From assembly GCA_963575745.1 (NCBI GenBank), contig CAUYUJ010022533.1, positions 28,501 through 92,500 on the forward strand: a stretch of DNA of 64,000 nt. The letters run 5' to 3'. The notes under the pieces were generated by a model that was given only the letters and a program-made list of their open reading frames with translations, was not told where the DNA came from and made no database searches. Made by a program: the position numbers and the translations under genes. This document shows positions 21,500 to 32,164 of this stretch, in pieces. How positions within the stretch are numbered: position 1 is the stretch's first letter; every line of letters starts with the position of its first letter. This DNA comes from Prorocentrum cordatum (Eukaryota > Sar > Dinophyceae > Prorocentrales > Prorocentraceae).

Positions 21500-24400
21500 G
21501 TGGGCAGCGTCGGCGAGGCCGACGGTGACTTTTGCCGACGTTGGGAGGAAAGTTACAATGTGACCGTCGCCAACGCCTCGGCCTACCACACCACATCTGC
21601 GAATGCGCGTGGGTTCGAGGCTTTCTGGCCTCCGGAGGCCCCCCTCGTAGCCACGGCTGGACGCGGCTCGAGAAACTGGCCAGAGTGGACAGGGTCATCT
21701 CCCAGACCTTCTGGGAGCGCAGGCCCGCTCACCCGATGGCAAGGGCACCGCATGCGGCGTGATGACACGGAGGTCTCCTTCCTCAACCTGGCGACCTTCA
21801 ACGTCCAGACGCTCGACCCGAAGGAGCAGAGGCAACTGCGCCGCATTGGCCAGCGCCTCGCTGCCCGCACGCAGCTGATTGAGACGTACCTCCGCGACCG
21901 CGGAGTCCACGTCGCTGGCATCCAGGAGGCCCGTCTCCCAGATCAGGGCTGCCAGGAGCTCAACCACTACTACGCGTTCACCGCTGCCGCCATCTCGGAC
22001 GGCACCGGCGGCGTCCAGCTGTGGATCCACAAGGACCTCCACGCGACCGCCAGCAAGGCCGCCACCAACGTCGTCAACCCACGCCTCCTCCGCACCGAGG
22101 CCTCTATCGCAGGCTGCGCCGTTATGGCGATTTCTGCGCACGCACCTGTCTCATCGGCCCCTACCCAGGACAAGCGCGACTTCTGGGATGCCCTGCACAG
22201 GGAGCTCCGGCAGGCGCGGCACCGGACGTCCATCATCGTCTTCATCGATGGCAACGACGACGACGAGGTCCATGGCGTGAGCTCCAACTACCAGTTCTCA
22301 CAGGAGTGCCGCCTCGCCAACCATCTCGCCGACGCGGCCGAGCTCCTCGGCAGCGAGGAACCCACGTGGTTCGGCATACTGGGCCACGAAAAGCGGTGCG
22401 ACCACATCTGGCTCGGTCCTCGACGGCAGCATCATCTACGGAGCGCGCAGGTCTACGACGACAGCCTCAGCTTCACCGAGAGGGAGGACCACAAGGCACT
22501 GGGCGCGCAGCTCGCCCTCCCCGCACTCCTGGAGGAGCATTCTCCTCCTTCGCTCAAGGTCAGCCCGGCCCGGCTCTGCGACGAGGACGTGCGCGTGGCT
22601 TTCCAGAGGGGCGTGCAGTAGGCCGCCCGCGAGCTCCAGCAGTGCGTCCACGACGGCCCTGACCGCTACCACCAGCAGCTCATCCACCGGGTCCAACGGC
22701 CCCAGCGTCGACATTTCTTCGCGCCGTCCAAGGCGGTGCCACAACAGCCATGTATCTCCCAAACCAGCTGGGCATTGGCCCAACGCACCCCGCAAGTTCG
22801 AAATCAGGCAGTCTGGCGCGGCCACCGCGTCCAGAGGCTCCGACTCACCCGCGCGTTTCTGGAATGGCGAGCAACAAGCCTGCAGGACCGACGCGACCGC
22901 GATCGTGCACAACACCTCTTACAGCAACTTCCCGACGCTCATCGCCAAGCGGCGCTGGCGCCCAGAGACTTCGCACTTCATCGCAACGCAGTGCGAGCCC
23001 TCACTCGCATAGATCGGCAACGCTGGGGCGAGGAGCTGGCTCTCCAGGCCGACGCGGCCGACCGGAGCGGCGACGCCAAGCAGCTGCACAACATTACCAG
23101 ACAGCTCAAGGTGCACAAGGGCCTCCGCAAGCACGCCAAAACATTGGACGAACGCGGCGCTGCGCTCTTCGACCCCGATGAGATCCAGCGCAGATGGGAG
23201 CGACATTGGTCCTCCTTGTTTGCTTGCCAAACTATGACAGCTTTGTCAGAGCCCCCCCCTGCCGGGGATCCGTTACGGCGGCCGCCGCAGCATTTGGATC
23301 GTGACCGAGTGCGGCATAACCTAGATCGCATTCACCCGAAGAAGGGCCTCGGCCCAGACGGCATCAGCGCGTCCATTTGGCGAGCCGGTGGAGAGGCCGC
23401 GCTGGACATGGCGATCCCGTTGTTCGATATTTCGTTCACTGCCGCCCAGGCCCCCATCGCGATGAAGGGAGGGAAGCTCTGGGGCATCTGGAAGCAGAAG
23501 GGCGACCCTGCGGTGTGCGGCAACAGCCGCGGCATCGTCGTCTCCGACCATCTATCTTAGTGGTGCTGCATGTCGATCGCCGAGCCCGTCTTCCGAGCGG
23601 CTCCTAACACCCTGGGTCTGGCGCAGTGTGGTTCCATGCCGGGGAGGGATGCCGCGCTTCTCACCACGGCCATCCCAACGTTCATCGAGCGTGCCCTCCA
23701 CCAGCAGCGCGCCCTCCATCAGCGGCGGTCTTGGGCGCTGCTCTTCTTGGATTTGGCCAAGGCTTTCGATTCCATCATCCGCGAGTACCTCTACGGCGTC
23801 GGCCGTGGCAAGCTCTCGGACCTGTCCGCGTACCTGCAGCGAGCTGGCACCCCCGCGCCTGTCGCGCAGGAGGCCCAGACATACCTCGAGACGCACCCGC
23901 CTCTACTGGAGCAGGCGGGCATGACGCCAGAGGATGCCCGGCAGATCGCCGACTGGCATGCTGGCACCTGGTTCGCCATCCGTGGGGCGGAGCATGATGT
24001 GGCCCTCGCTCGCCGCGGGGCCCGCCAAGGGTGTCGGTTGGGCGCGCTTTGCTTCAATTTGGCCTACGAGCTTGCACTGGGCCGCGCGCGACAGCGGTTC
24101 CGGGAAGCCGGCATCGCCCTCCAGCTTCGGACCCCGAAGCACGTTGCTTTCCCCTGGGCCACCGCCCTCGACTCCAGGGAGGACCTCCACGAGACCGCAA
24201 ACACCGACGTCGACGGCGAGCACGTCGATGACGCCGTCTTCTCCTTCCTCGAGACGGAGCGCGGCGGGCCACAGCAGGTGCTGGACCACCTGCATGGCCA
24301 CGGACATTCTGGTCCACGAGTTCGCGCGCCTCGGTCTCACAATAAATTTCGGCCCAGGGAAGTCCGCCGCCATGGCCAAGCTTTTCAGCAACGGCTCCAG

Positions 24401-25606
24401 GAAGCTCCACCAGAGCACACTAATGGAGAACGGACGCGAGCAGTTCACCTCCCCGGGCGGCTTCACCCTGGAGATCGTTCACCACTTCACCCGCCTGGGC
24501 ACGATCCACCAGGACGCTGGAGGCCACCAGGCCGACGGCCGACGCAAGGCGGCGAAGGCGCAGCAGGCCTTCGCGCCGCTGCCCGCCCCCATCTTCGGCT
24601 CCAAGGCCATTGCGGGGCCCGCCAGGATCAAGCTCGGATCAAGCTCGCCAACTCTCTCGTGCTCTCGCGCAGCCTGTTTGCAGCGGCGGCATGGCGAGGT
24701 CTGCTCGACAGAGGATGGCTCCCGCTGGAGGCCCAGTACCACCGAGTGCTTCGCCGCATTCACGGCTCCATGCGCTTCGGGGCCCCCGGCGCGCCGACGG
24801 ACCTCGAGGTGAGGGCCGCGCTGCAGGCCCCACCGCTCGCCTCATTGGCGCGGGCGCAGCGTCTTGCAGGCCTCTGCTCGCAGTTGCAGGCGCCGCCGCT
24901 GGCGGTGCGCTGCATTGCCGCCGTGCCCAAGCCCGCGTCTGCCACCCATCTCCTGACGGGCCTCAGGCATCTGGCAGCCGCATATCCGGCGGAAACGCAG
25001 GCCCTCGGAGACCCATTTCATTTCCCAGCCGCCTGGCGCGAGTTCATCCTGTCGGAGCCCGCGAGATGGAGGCGGCTTTGCCACGCATTCCGCGCATGCC
25101 GTTGCGAGGCCCCGCAGTCCCAGGCGGCCATGCGCCGGCAGCGAGGGAAGCAACCTGCCCCGCTTGGGCGGGCGACTGCGCCGGTCCCGACTCTGACACG
25201 CCCTGACTGCCAGAAGGAACGCCGCGGCCCCAAAGGCTTGGCCGCTCACAGGAGGCACGCGCACGGCATAAAAATGCAGGCGCGGTTTCACATCCTTGGC
25301 GCGGAGTGCCCAGCCTGCTCCAATGATTTTTTGCACGCGCCCCCGCGCGCTCCACCACCTCCAATTCTCCGGCAAACAGTGCAGAGCCCGGATGATGCAG
25401 GGAGACCTTCCTGCCTTCTCGGCTTCCCAGGTCGCCGAAGCCGACAGGGCCGACGCGGCGTCCAACCGCGGCCGCACAGCGAGGGGCGAAACGCGCACTC
25501 GCGCTCTCTGCCCGCCGCGCCCCGCAGCAGAGTTGCAGCCCGCGGATGCTTCGTCAAGGGGAGCCTCCGCATAGCGTCACCCAGCGCGGGCAGGGAAGTC
25601 AGTTGA
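21500..25606 (+). pseudogene. LINE-2 ORF2: endonuclease-reverse transcriptase with two in-frame TAGs and two frameshifts
   Basis: One frame stays open from 21500 to about 24290 apart from single TAG codons at 22619-22621 and 23558-23560. The endonuclease part (21780-22540) shows LNLATFNVQTL, GIQEARL, FIDGNDDDE, DHIWLG and REDHKALG. The reverse transcriptase follows: GLGPDGISASIWRAGG (about 23350), FLDLAKAFDS (motif A, about 23745), RQGCRLGALCFN (motif B, about 24025) and HVDDAVF (motif C, about 24225). Near 24290 the frame shifts (MATDILVHEFARLGLTINFG in the next frame). It returns near 24635 through an 11-bp tandem duplication of GGATCAAGCTC. The C terminus has KGLAAHRRHAHG and LGAECPACSNDF, a Cys-His zinc-binding region. 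Probably recently inactivated. Confidence 0.85.
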
Positions 25607-25829
25607 TTTGTAGAGAATTCGTTGACTTCCCGGCCAGGCCGGGGACCATTCCATATTCATTTCAGCGCCCTGCGCAGGCGCCTCCATATCTAGCGCCCCT
25701 GGTCGGCGCCCTCAGCTCTTGTCATTTTCCCAGATTTGGAGCCGGAGGTTTTCCACCCACGTGGTGGTTTTTCCCATCCGAATGCGCTTTCTCGCCGAGC
25801 CAGCGCACCCTGCAGGCCCCGCACTGCAT
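25607..25829 (+). other. LINE-2 3' untranslated region
   Basis: About 220 bp between the ORF2 TGA and the following CAT tract, without ORFs or a poly(A) tail. The direct transition into CAT repeats suggests that the 3' end was joined to, or primed on, CAT repeats. Confidence 0.5.
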
Positions 25830-26030
25830 CATCGGCATCATCAGCATCTGCACCAGCATCAGCATCCTAGTCAGCATCATTTGTATCATCAGCATTGTCA
25901 GCATCGTCGTCATCATCACGATCATCATCATCATCACCATCATCATCACCATTGTCATCACCATCATCACCATCGTCGTCATTATCAGCATCAGCATCAT
26001 CATCATCACCATCACCATCATCATCATATT
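25830..26030 (+). repeat. (CAT)n tract at LINE-2 3' end
   Basis: CAT/CAG/CAC trinucleotides that lead into the pyrimidine-rich start of spacer copy C. Confidence 0.9.
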
Positions 26031-26985
26031 GTTTTAGCCTCCTCCACTATCCTCGTCCGCCCCCCTCCTCCCTCCTCCTTCTCCTCCTCCTCCTCCTCCT
26101 TCTCCTTTTCCTCCTCCTTCCTCCTGCCCCCTCCTCTCCCCATTTTCGCCTCTGTTCTTCCGCACCTCCCTCCCCCCCAGTGGCTCCGGAGCCTGAGGCG
26201 GGCGAGGCACTTCAGCGCGGGCCTGCACTTCCACAACTGAAGGCCGTGCGTGCCGAGGCGTAACCAGCAAAGCTGCAGCAGCAAGAAGCCCCGTGCCCCA
26301 GCATCGAGCCGCGGAAACATTGTGCCCCACTCCGCGGGTTGCAGCGCCCACCTCGGGCAGCATGGGGCCGCTCCTGCGGGACGTGCCGCGGGGAGGGTGC
26401 CCTCCCGGTCCTCGTCGCCCACGCTGGCTGCCCGAGCGAGCCAACCATACGCCTGCACCGTTGGGATGCAACCCGTGGGAAGTCAGATGCAGCATCCGCG
26501 ATGGTACAATCAAGACGCTAAAGTAAGGAACGGTTTGGGTTCAGAAGGGGCTCGATGCTCTTCAGGTCCTCCATGACTGTTCATTCGCCCTCTTCGTGCA
26601 CGCAGGCGCTCTGGGGGCCAACACGCGGCTCCGTTCCTGATTGATCGTCCATAACTTCAGCAGCCCGACTGTCTATCCGTGGCCCCGTGGCCGACACTGG
26701 GCCTAATCCGGCGACGCTCCGTTTAACAACTTATTTTCTTCCCGTCTGATTACGCGCAGCCGGGCTAAACAATTGGCTGAATATGATTGCGTCTGGCCTG
26801 ATGGCCTTGGAATCTGCTGGATAATCCATCCGCCGTTATCACGGACACTTCCAAAAAGTTGCCTCCGAATGCGCCGATCCTAACCAGGTCGGTCTTGGAT
26901 CCAGAGTCGGCGTCTACGCCCCCGTGCGGCGGCTGGGAGGCCGCACGACGCGTCAATTCGTCGCCACGGCGACCAATCAATTACG
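26031..26985 (+). repeat. Spacer segmental duplication, copy C (first part)
   Basis: Colinear with copy A 4285-5190 and copy B 14806-15750: CT tract, the block from CGAGGCACTTCAGCGCGGG onward, and the block GTCGGCGTCTACGCCCCCGTG. Similarity stops near 26985 and resumes at 28368. Confidence 0.75.
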
Positions 26986-28200
26986 CTACCGAGAAACCCC
27001 ACATACTTACATTATGGCTGGAGTGATGATAGCCTCCTCATCCTCCTCTTCCTCGTCTTTTCCCCCTTCGCACCCCTTTAGGGTGTCGAAAAAGTGTTAT
27101 CCTGCCTTGCCTTGGACAACCGGCTCGGATAGCGGCCGCGCTCAGGGACCACCCCCTGCGCACCTCCCTACGGTGTCGGAAAAGTGCCACTCCTGCTATG
27201 CCCTGGACGACGGGCTCGGATAGCGGCCGCGCTCAGGGACCACCCCCTGCGCACCCCCTACGGTGTCGGGAAATGCCACTCGTGCTATGCCCTGGTCGAC
27301 CGGCTCGGATAGCGGCCGCGCTCAGGGACCACCCCCTGCGCACCCCCTACGGTGTCGGGACATGCCACTCCTGCTATGCCCTGGACGACCGGCTCGGATA
27401 GCGGCCGCGCTCAGGGACCACCCCCTGCGCACCCCCCTACGGTGTCGGGAAATGCCACCCCTGCTATGCCCTGGACGACGGGTTCGGATAGCGGCCGCGC
27501 TCAGGGACCACTCCCTGCGCACCCTTTTTACTCTGTCGGGCAATGCCATTCCTGCTATGCCCTGGTGCCCTGGTCGACCGGCTCGGATAGCGGCCGCGCT
27601 CAGGGACCACCCCCTTGCGCACCCCCTACGGTGTCGGGAAATACCACTCCGCCTGCTATGCCCTGGACGACGGGCTCGGATAGCGGCCGCGCTCAGGGAC
27701 CACCCCCTGCGCATCCGCTACGGCGTCGGGCAATGCCATTCCTGCTATGCCCTGGACGACGGGCTCGGATAGCGGCCGCGCTCAGGGACCACCTCCTGCG
27801 CACCCCCTACGGTGTCGGAAAAGTCCCACTCCTGCTATGCCCTGGACGACCGGCTCGGATAGCGGCCGCGCTCAGGGACCACCCCCTGCGCACCCCCCTA
27901 CGGTGTCGGGAAATGCCATTCCTGCTATGCCCTGGCCGACCGGCTCGGATAGCGGCCGCGCTCAGGGACCACTCCCTGCGCACCCCCTACGGTGTCGGGA
28001 AATGCCACCCCTGCTATGCCCTGGACGACCGGCTCGGATAGCGGCCGCGCTCAGGGACCACCCCCCCTACGGTGTCGGGCAATGCCACTCCTGCTATGCC
28101 CTGGCCGACCGGCTCGGATAGCGGCCGCACTCAGGGACCACCCCCTGCGCACCCCCTGTGGCGTCGGGAAGGTGCCACGCCTGCTATGCACTAAGCATGT
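26986..28200 (+). repeat. 90-bp NotI-containing satellite array inserted in copy C
   Basis: Twelve units carry GGCTCGGATAGCGGCCGC (one with GGTTCGG), starting at 27122, 27213, 27302, 27391, 27481, 27580, 27673, 27762, 27852, 27942, 28031 and 28111. The usual spacing is 89-91 bp. Each unit also has CTACGGTGTCGGGAAATGCC and CTGCTATGCCCTGG. Because 90 is a multiple of three, long repetitive frames appear on both strands; they shift when units are 89 or 91 bp and are not taken as genes. The stretch 26986-27100 before the array holds nothing recognised. Confidence 0.92.
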
Positions 28201-28367
28201 GGACGAGAGCTGTGCTGAGCTGAGCTGTGCTGAGCTATTCTGAGCAGTGCTGTGCTGTGCTGTGCTGTGCTGCGCTGTGCGAGAAGGGGAAGAGGGAGGT
28301 GAGGTGAGTGAGCGCGGGTGCGACGAGGCATGGAAGAAAACCAAAACCCCACCAAGCATGTGGGCAA
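28201..28367 (+). repeat. TGTGCTGAGC / TGTGC microsatellite and flank
   Basis: Short direct repeats of GTGCTGAGCT and then GTGCT (28207-28275) at the end of the satellite insertion, followed by purine-rich sequence up to the point where copy C resumes. Confidence 0.7.
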
Positions 28368-28552
28368 AACCATGTCCTTTGGTCTCCCCGCGGGCTGCGC
28401 ACATGCATTCGACCATGATCTGCGAACCCCTTCCTGGACGCCCCCTTTCCCCTGGCATTGCCCGGGTGCGTGCGTTTCATCTTCGTCGCGGGTCATCGAG
28501 GAGCATCTTGGATCATCGTCGACCAACCGAAAACAACTGGCACGCGTGCCAT
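28368..28552 (+). repeat. Spacer duplication, copy C (second part)
   Basis: CATGTCCTTTGGTCTCC through GAGGAGCATCTTGGATCATCG matches copy A 5190-5360 and copy B 15748-15915. This shows that the satellite block interrupts a third spacer copy. Beyond 28552 the similarity ends. Confidence 0.75.
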
Positions 28553-28572
28553 GGGTTTTGCAAAAAATGGAG

Positions 28573-28630
28573 GGGGGAGGAGGAGGAGGAGGAGGAGGAG
28601 GAGGAGGAGGAGGAGGAGGAGGAGGAGCCT
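28573..28630 (+). repeat. (GGA)n purine tract
   Basis: About 55 bp of almost perfect GGA repeats. Confidence 0.9.
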
Positions 28631-28639
28631 AGGGCGATC

Positions 28640-29270
28640 AGGGGGGTCATCGGAGACGTCCTGGAGAACCTTGAGACAGCACAAAAGCGCTCCAAGAAGC
28701 CGTCATACCCCGAAAGATCCCTCCAAAACGTACCAAGAGGCTTCCAAGAGCACCCCCAAGAAGGCCCCAAGAGGGACAAATCATTGATTTAATGAAGGTT
28801 TTTGGTGAATTTGGGGTTCTCCTCTTTTCGGCTTCCCGACGCTCCAAGACAGCGGTCTTCTGGGCGTCCGAAGTCGCTTGGGAGGCTCCAAAATCGCCCC
28901 ACAGCCATCCGAAAGGGCTTCCAGGCAGTCCAAGAGAGCCCCAAAACAGCACACCAGGGGTCCAACATGGCCCTAGGGGAGCCCCATGGCGGCCCAAGAT
29001 GGCCCCAAGACACCCTCCGAAGCATTCCAAATCGTGACCGGGGCGATCAGGGAGACCGCGGTTATTAGAGGCAGGTTGGCCTCAGGAAGCCCCAACGGCC
29101 CCCAGAACACGCCCAGGAGGCCTCCAGAAGGCTTTAAGAAAGCTTGAGAACTTCGGTGAGGCTCCCAGAGGCTCTCCAAGGAGGAGCCTCCGCAAAAAGA
29201 GCTGAGGAGAATGGGGAGAATGCCCAGGATATGGCGAGAATGAAGAAAAATAAGCATGGATGAAGGATAA
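28640..29270 (+). other. Degenerate CCCCAAGA/GGCTCC-type repetitive sequence
   Basis: Irregular short repeats such as CCAAGAGGCTTCCAAGAGC and CCCCAAGA. The minus-strand frames encode Gly-Leu-Trp-rich strings (for example LGAILGRHGAPLGPCW), a common artefact of this repeat type. No gene is supported. Confidence 0.5.
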
Positions 29271-29413
29271 CGAACAATATTATTATAACGGCGATGTCAG
29301 AAAAGGTAGCAAGGAGTTATCGTCAAAGTGTCCGCTTGACCTACCTGCCTTTCCCGCCTGCATAGCAATCTTCAAGGACCAAGGTGCATGGCGCGAAGCG
29401 CCACTGTAGTCTT

Positions 29414-29414
29414 G

Positions 29415-29450
<36 letters not shown>

Positions 29451-29502
29451 CATATTTATGTATATATATATGTACATATATATATATATATATATACACA
29501 CA
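29414..29502 (+). repeat. (TA)n microsatellite
   Basis: Alternating TA with a few G, C and T interruptions across about 90 bp in otherwise GC-rich DNA. Confidence 0.92.
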
Positions 29503-29765
29503 AATCTATGCATTGAGAGACACTATCACATAAACGAATACATATTCAAGTGGAATGGAGCGGGCTAACAGCATATCCGCATAGGTCGCATTCTTGGAGG
29601 TCGCCAGGAAGAACTGCGCTGGCCCAGAACCAGGGGATCCTGATTTAAACCGAGCACGGTTCAATTCCTAGTTGGATGACGACGGCGCAAACATCAGATC
29701 CAGCGGCTTCCAAGTGGATCCTGAATGAATGTGGAATTTAGTTGTTCAGACCCCTGCTTGTATAT
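29503..29765 (+). other. Unannotated unique sequence
   Basis: No ORF with coding character, RNA gene or repeat recognised. Confidence 0.4.
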
Positions 29766-29880
29766 TACCACCAGACTTCCTCCCTCCTGCCTCCTGCCTC
29801 CTCCCTCCTCATCCCCTCCTTTCCGCCCTCCTCCCTCATCCCTCCTCCCTCCTCTTCTCCTCCCTCCTCCACCGCGCCGA
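29766..29880 (+). repeat. CTCC-rich pyrimidine tract
   Basis: CCTCCTGCCTCCTCC-type repeats directly upstream of a coding-like island. It could serve as an intron polypyrimidine tract on the plus strand. Confidence 0.8.
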
Positions 29881-29881
29881 G

Positions 29882-29990
29882 CAGGAGCGGGGGCCCCCGG
29901 CGGCACCGCGGAGGACCCCGTGGCGCGGGCGCGCGCCGCGGCGGAGGCGGCCAAGCTGGAGCTGGAGGCGCCGCCCAGCCGGGCTGGACT
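29882..29990 (+). CDS. Coding-like island 1 (possible exon, coiled-coil)
   Basis: In the plus frame this reads GTAEDPVARARAAAEAAKLE followed by LEAP, an Ala-Lys-Glu-Leu pattern typical of coiled coils. It follows a pyrimidine tract ending CCGAG, a plausible 3' splice site. GC is high at codon position 3. It resembles island 2 (EAAKLRAEAEEMQR), which suggests exons of one gene. No start, stop or clear donor was identified, so the exon call is tentative. Confidence 0.3.
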
Positions 29991-30039
29991 CGCGCGCGGT
30001 GCCCGCTGTGTTTCGTGCGGCGCGCGGCAGGGCACGCTC

Positions 30040-30170
30040 TGCTCATCAGCTTCGTCCTCGGTCTCGTCTTCGTCCTTGTCCTCGTCGTCCTCGTCGTCGT
30101 CCTCCTCCTCCTCATCCTCATCCTCCTCTTCCTCTTCCTCCTCCTCCTCATTCTCCTCGAGGGACCTGCC
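30040..30170 (+). repeat. TCCTCG/CTCC pyrimidine tract
   Basis: Repeats of TCGTCC changing into CCTCCT. No gene. Confidence 0.8.
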
Positions 30171-31332
30171 TGCGATCCGAGCCGATGAGGTTCGCTTCGC
30201 CGCCTATCGCACACGCGTCGTCTTCGCCCCGGCGCCCCTGCCCTCGCCGTAGGTTTTCGGTCGGCTCCGTGGGGCCTCCTGGGAGGCCGTCGCCGCCACC
30301 GCTGGAGCTGTCTCGGGAGTCTGGCCAGCACGCATCCTGGGAGGGATCTGAGGAGTAGCACTGTTGGCACCCATACCGCTACCCTTGCCTCGTTTCCTTC
30401 CTTTGAGGCCCCCTGGGAGGTCCCCGCCGCCACCGCTAGATTCGCCTCGAAACTTTGGTCAGAGCGCACCCCGGGACAGGCCTGGGAGTAACGGTATCGG
30501 TACCTTTTGATGCTATTCAGTCTCGATTCGTTGCGGGGTTCGGTTCCACCAGCATCGGCCCGGGCCGGCCAGGGAGTTGGAGTCGCGGCGGCCCGATTTT
30601 ACGATCCGACTCGGAACGGTTCGTTGGCGATCTGGTCCAGTTCGGACCCGATCTGGTTTCGGGATTCGACCCATCTCGGGCCTGCCAGGAGGGCCCCTCT
30701 CTTCCCGGGATGGCCCGAATATTACCAGCTGGAAACAGATCCTTATCCCTGTGATTGACGTCACCTTATCTCGATGCCAGTCTTAAGAGTGGGAAAGTGA
30801 AATGGACACAAAAAACGTCGATTCCCAGCTACACGATTATAAAATATGGGATGCGGAGGGGAAGACGAACATCCAGAAGAGATGGGAAACGAATGGGAAA
30901 ACGTGGATGTGTGTCTGTTTGTTTGTGCCTCCCTGGGCTCCTTCACTCCTCTCCCGGTGCCGATGTTGGTCACGGTCCATGTCGGCCGTCGCCAATCTGC
31001 GAGGATGAGCCGCGAAACGACGCTGACCAAGATCGAGGGTGACCAAGATCGACACGACGTTTCCGCGTGCAGGCTTTCGTGGTCCCCGCTTTCTTCCCCT
31101 CCAGCAGAGTAGCAGCGCTCGCGCGCCTCTTCTCCCCCTCCTCCTCCCCGCGCCCCCTCCCGCGCCTTCGCCTTGCGTCCTCGGCCTCACGGGGCGGGCG
31201 AAGCTCCCCTCGAAGTGCGAGGCCGCCTGCGTGCCATTCGCCCCACCCTCGGCGCCACCCCATCACACTGAGACTGCGGGCGCGTCGCCCCGCAGGGGCG
31301 ACGCTGGCGCCGAGGAACAGGACACCTAGTAC
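30171..31332 (+). other. Unannotated sequence
   Basis: About 1.1 kb of mostly unique sequence. Two weakly similar sub-blocks occur (GGCCTCCTGGGAGGCCGTCGC near 30270 and GGCCCCCTGGGAGGTCCCCG near 30407, both followed by CGCCACCGCT), suggesting an old tandem duplication of about 135 bp. No gene supported. Confidence 0.4.
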
Positions 31333-31335
31333 TAA

Positions 31336-31477
31336 TTCGGGCGTGGCTCTCTACAGGAGGAATGTTCAAAAATATTCAAACGTAGTCTTGGGACGTTTTT
31401 TTGGGGCAATTGCTGAACACTTGTAGCCATCTTGAATTTTTCTTCAAGAATCCGCCTGTAGGGGGACATGCCCGACC
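31336..31477 (+). mobile_element. MITE family 1, copy 1
   Basis: A 142-bp non-coding element. The left end TTCGGGCGTGGCTCTCTACA is inverted at the right end (CTGTAGGGGGACATGCCCGA). TAA flanks both sides (31333-31335 and 31478-31480), a target duplication of the TWA type used by PIF/Harbinger (Tourist) elements. Confidence 0.75.
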
Positions 31478-31480
31478 TAA

Positions 31481-32160
31481 ACCCAGTACTGGTATGTCCT
31501 TCTGCGCCCCATCACCCGTGTGGGCTGCAACTCCTGTGAGACTTCCTTCGGCATCGGCGCTGCTGTTTCCGCGGGCGTGAGCCTTCCTGATCTGGCATGC
31601 TCCCATTTGTTTTCGCTCAATCCGCCTTCCGAATCTGGCGCAGTGGGCCAAAGTGGCCGACCGCCCAGATCTGACTACACTTCAGCGCGAGGTGTACCAT
31701 TTGCCATCGATACCAAAACTGCTTGAGATGGTTCGCCCCCTACTACTGGGACTATCGCTGCTACGGTACAACAGAGCGGGAGCTGGGCTTCGCCTAAGGC
31801 GAAGCTGCTGGCTGGGCCTCCCAACCCCTCTCAAACTTGGTAGCGGAGCTGGCCTATGGTGGTCAGCTCTAGCGTTACTCCTCACGATCCACGGCACTAT
31901 CTGGTAGACTACTGACGTGGTGTAACATCAGGGTGCAGTGGGATTGCGCGGGGGAATGTATATAACTACGCAACATAGCAAGGACATTTGCAGTGACACC
32001 TCTGCCTACGCGGATGCCTCTTACATGCGTCCTACATCCCTGCGCTACTGCACTCCTGAAGTCCACCCACCGACTCCAATGGGGGATTTCTTCGAAGACA
32101 TAATGCATGGAAGCGTGCGATACGACATTGTGCCGCCCCCACCCCCACGCAGGCGTACGA
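31481..32160 (+). other. Unannotated sequence with a short ORF
   Basis: The longest frame is 84 aa (31653-31907) with no recognised domain. The sequence is less GC-rich than its neighbours. No function assigned. Confidence 0.35.
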
Positions 32161-32164
32161 ACAC

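Larger units (their letters stand above)
20214..25829 (+). mobile_element. LINE-2: SL-bearing non-LTR retrotransposon, nearly intact
   Basis: An about 5.6 kb element: SL relict, 144-nt leader, ORF1 (20394-21344), ORF2 with endonuclease, RT and Cys-His end (21500-25606), 3' untranslated region, then (CAT)n. Its few disruptions (two TAG codons, one 1-nt-type shift, one 11-bp duplication) indicate a much younger age than LINE-1. The same (CAT)n context lies on both sides. Confidence 0.88.

Noticed and set aside
27263-28041. Repeat protein encoded by the 90-bp satellite
   Set aside because: Unit lengths of 80-99 bp break the frame several times, and both strands are equally open.
27100-28200. 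CRISPR-like array
   Set aside because: Units are near-identical throughout their 90 bp with no unique spacers; this is a tandem satellite in a eukaryotic context.
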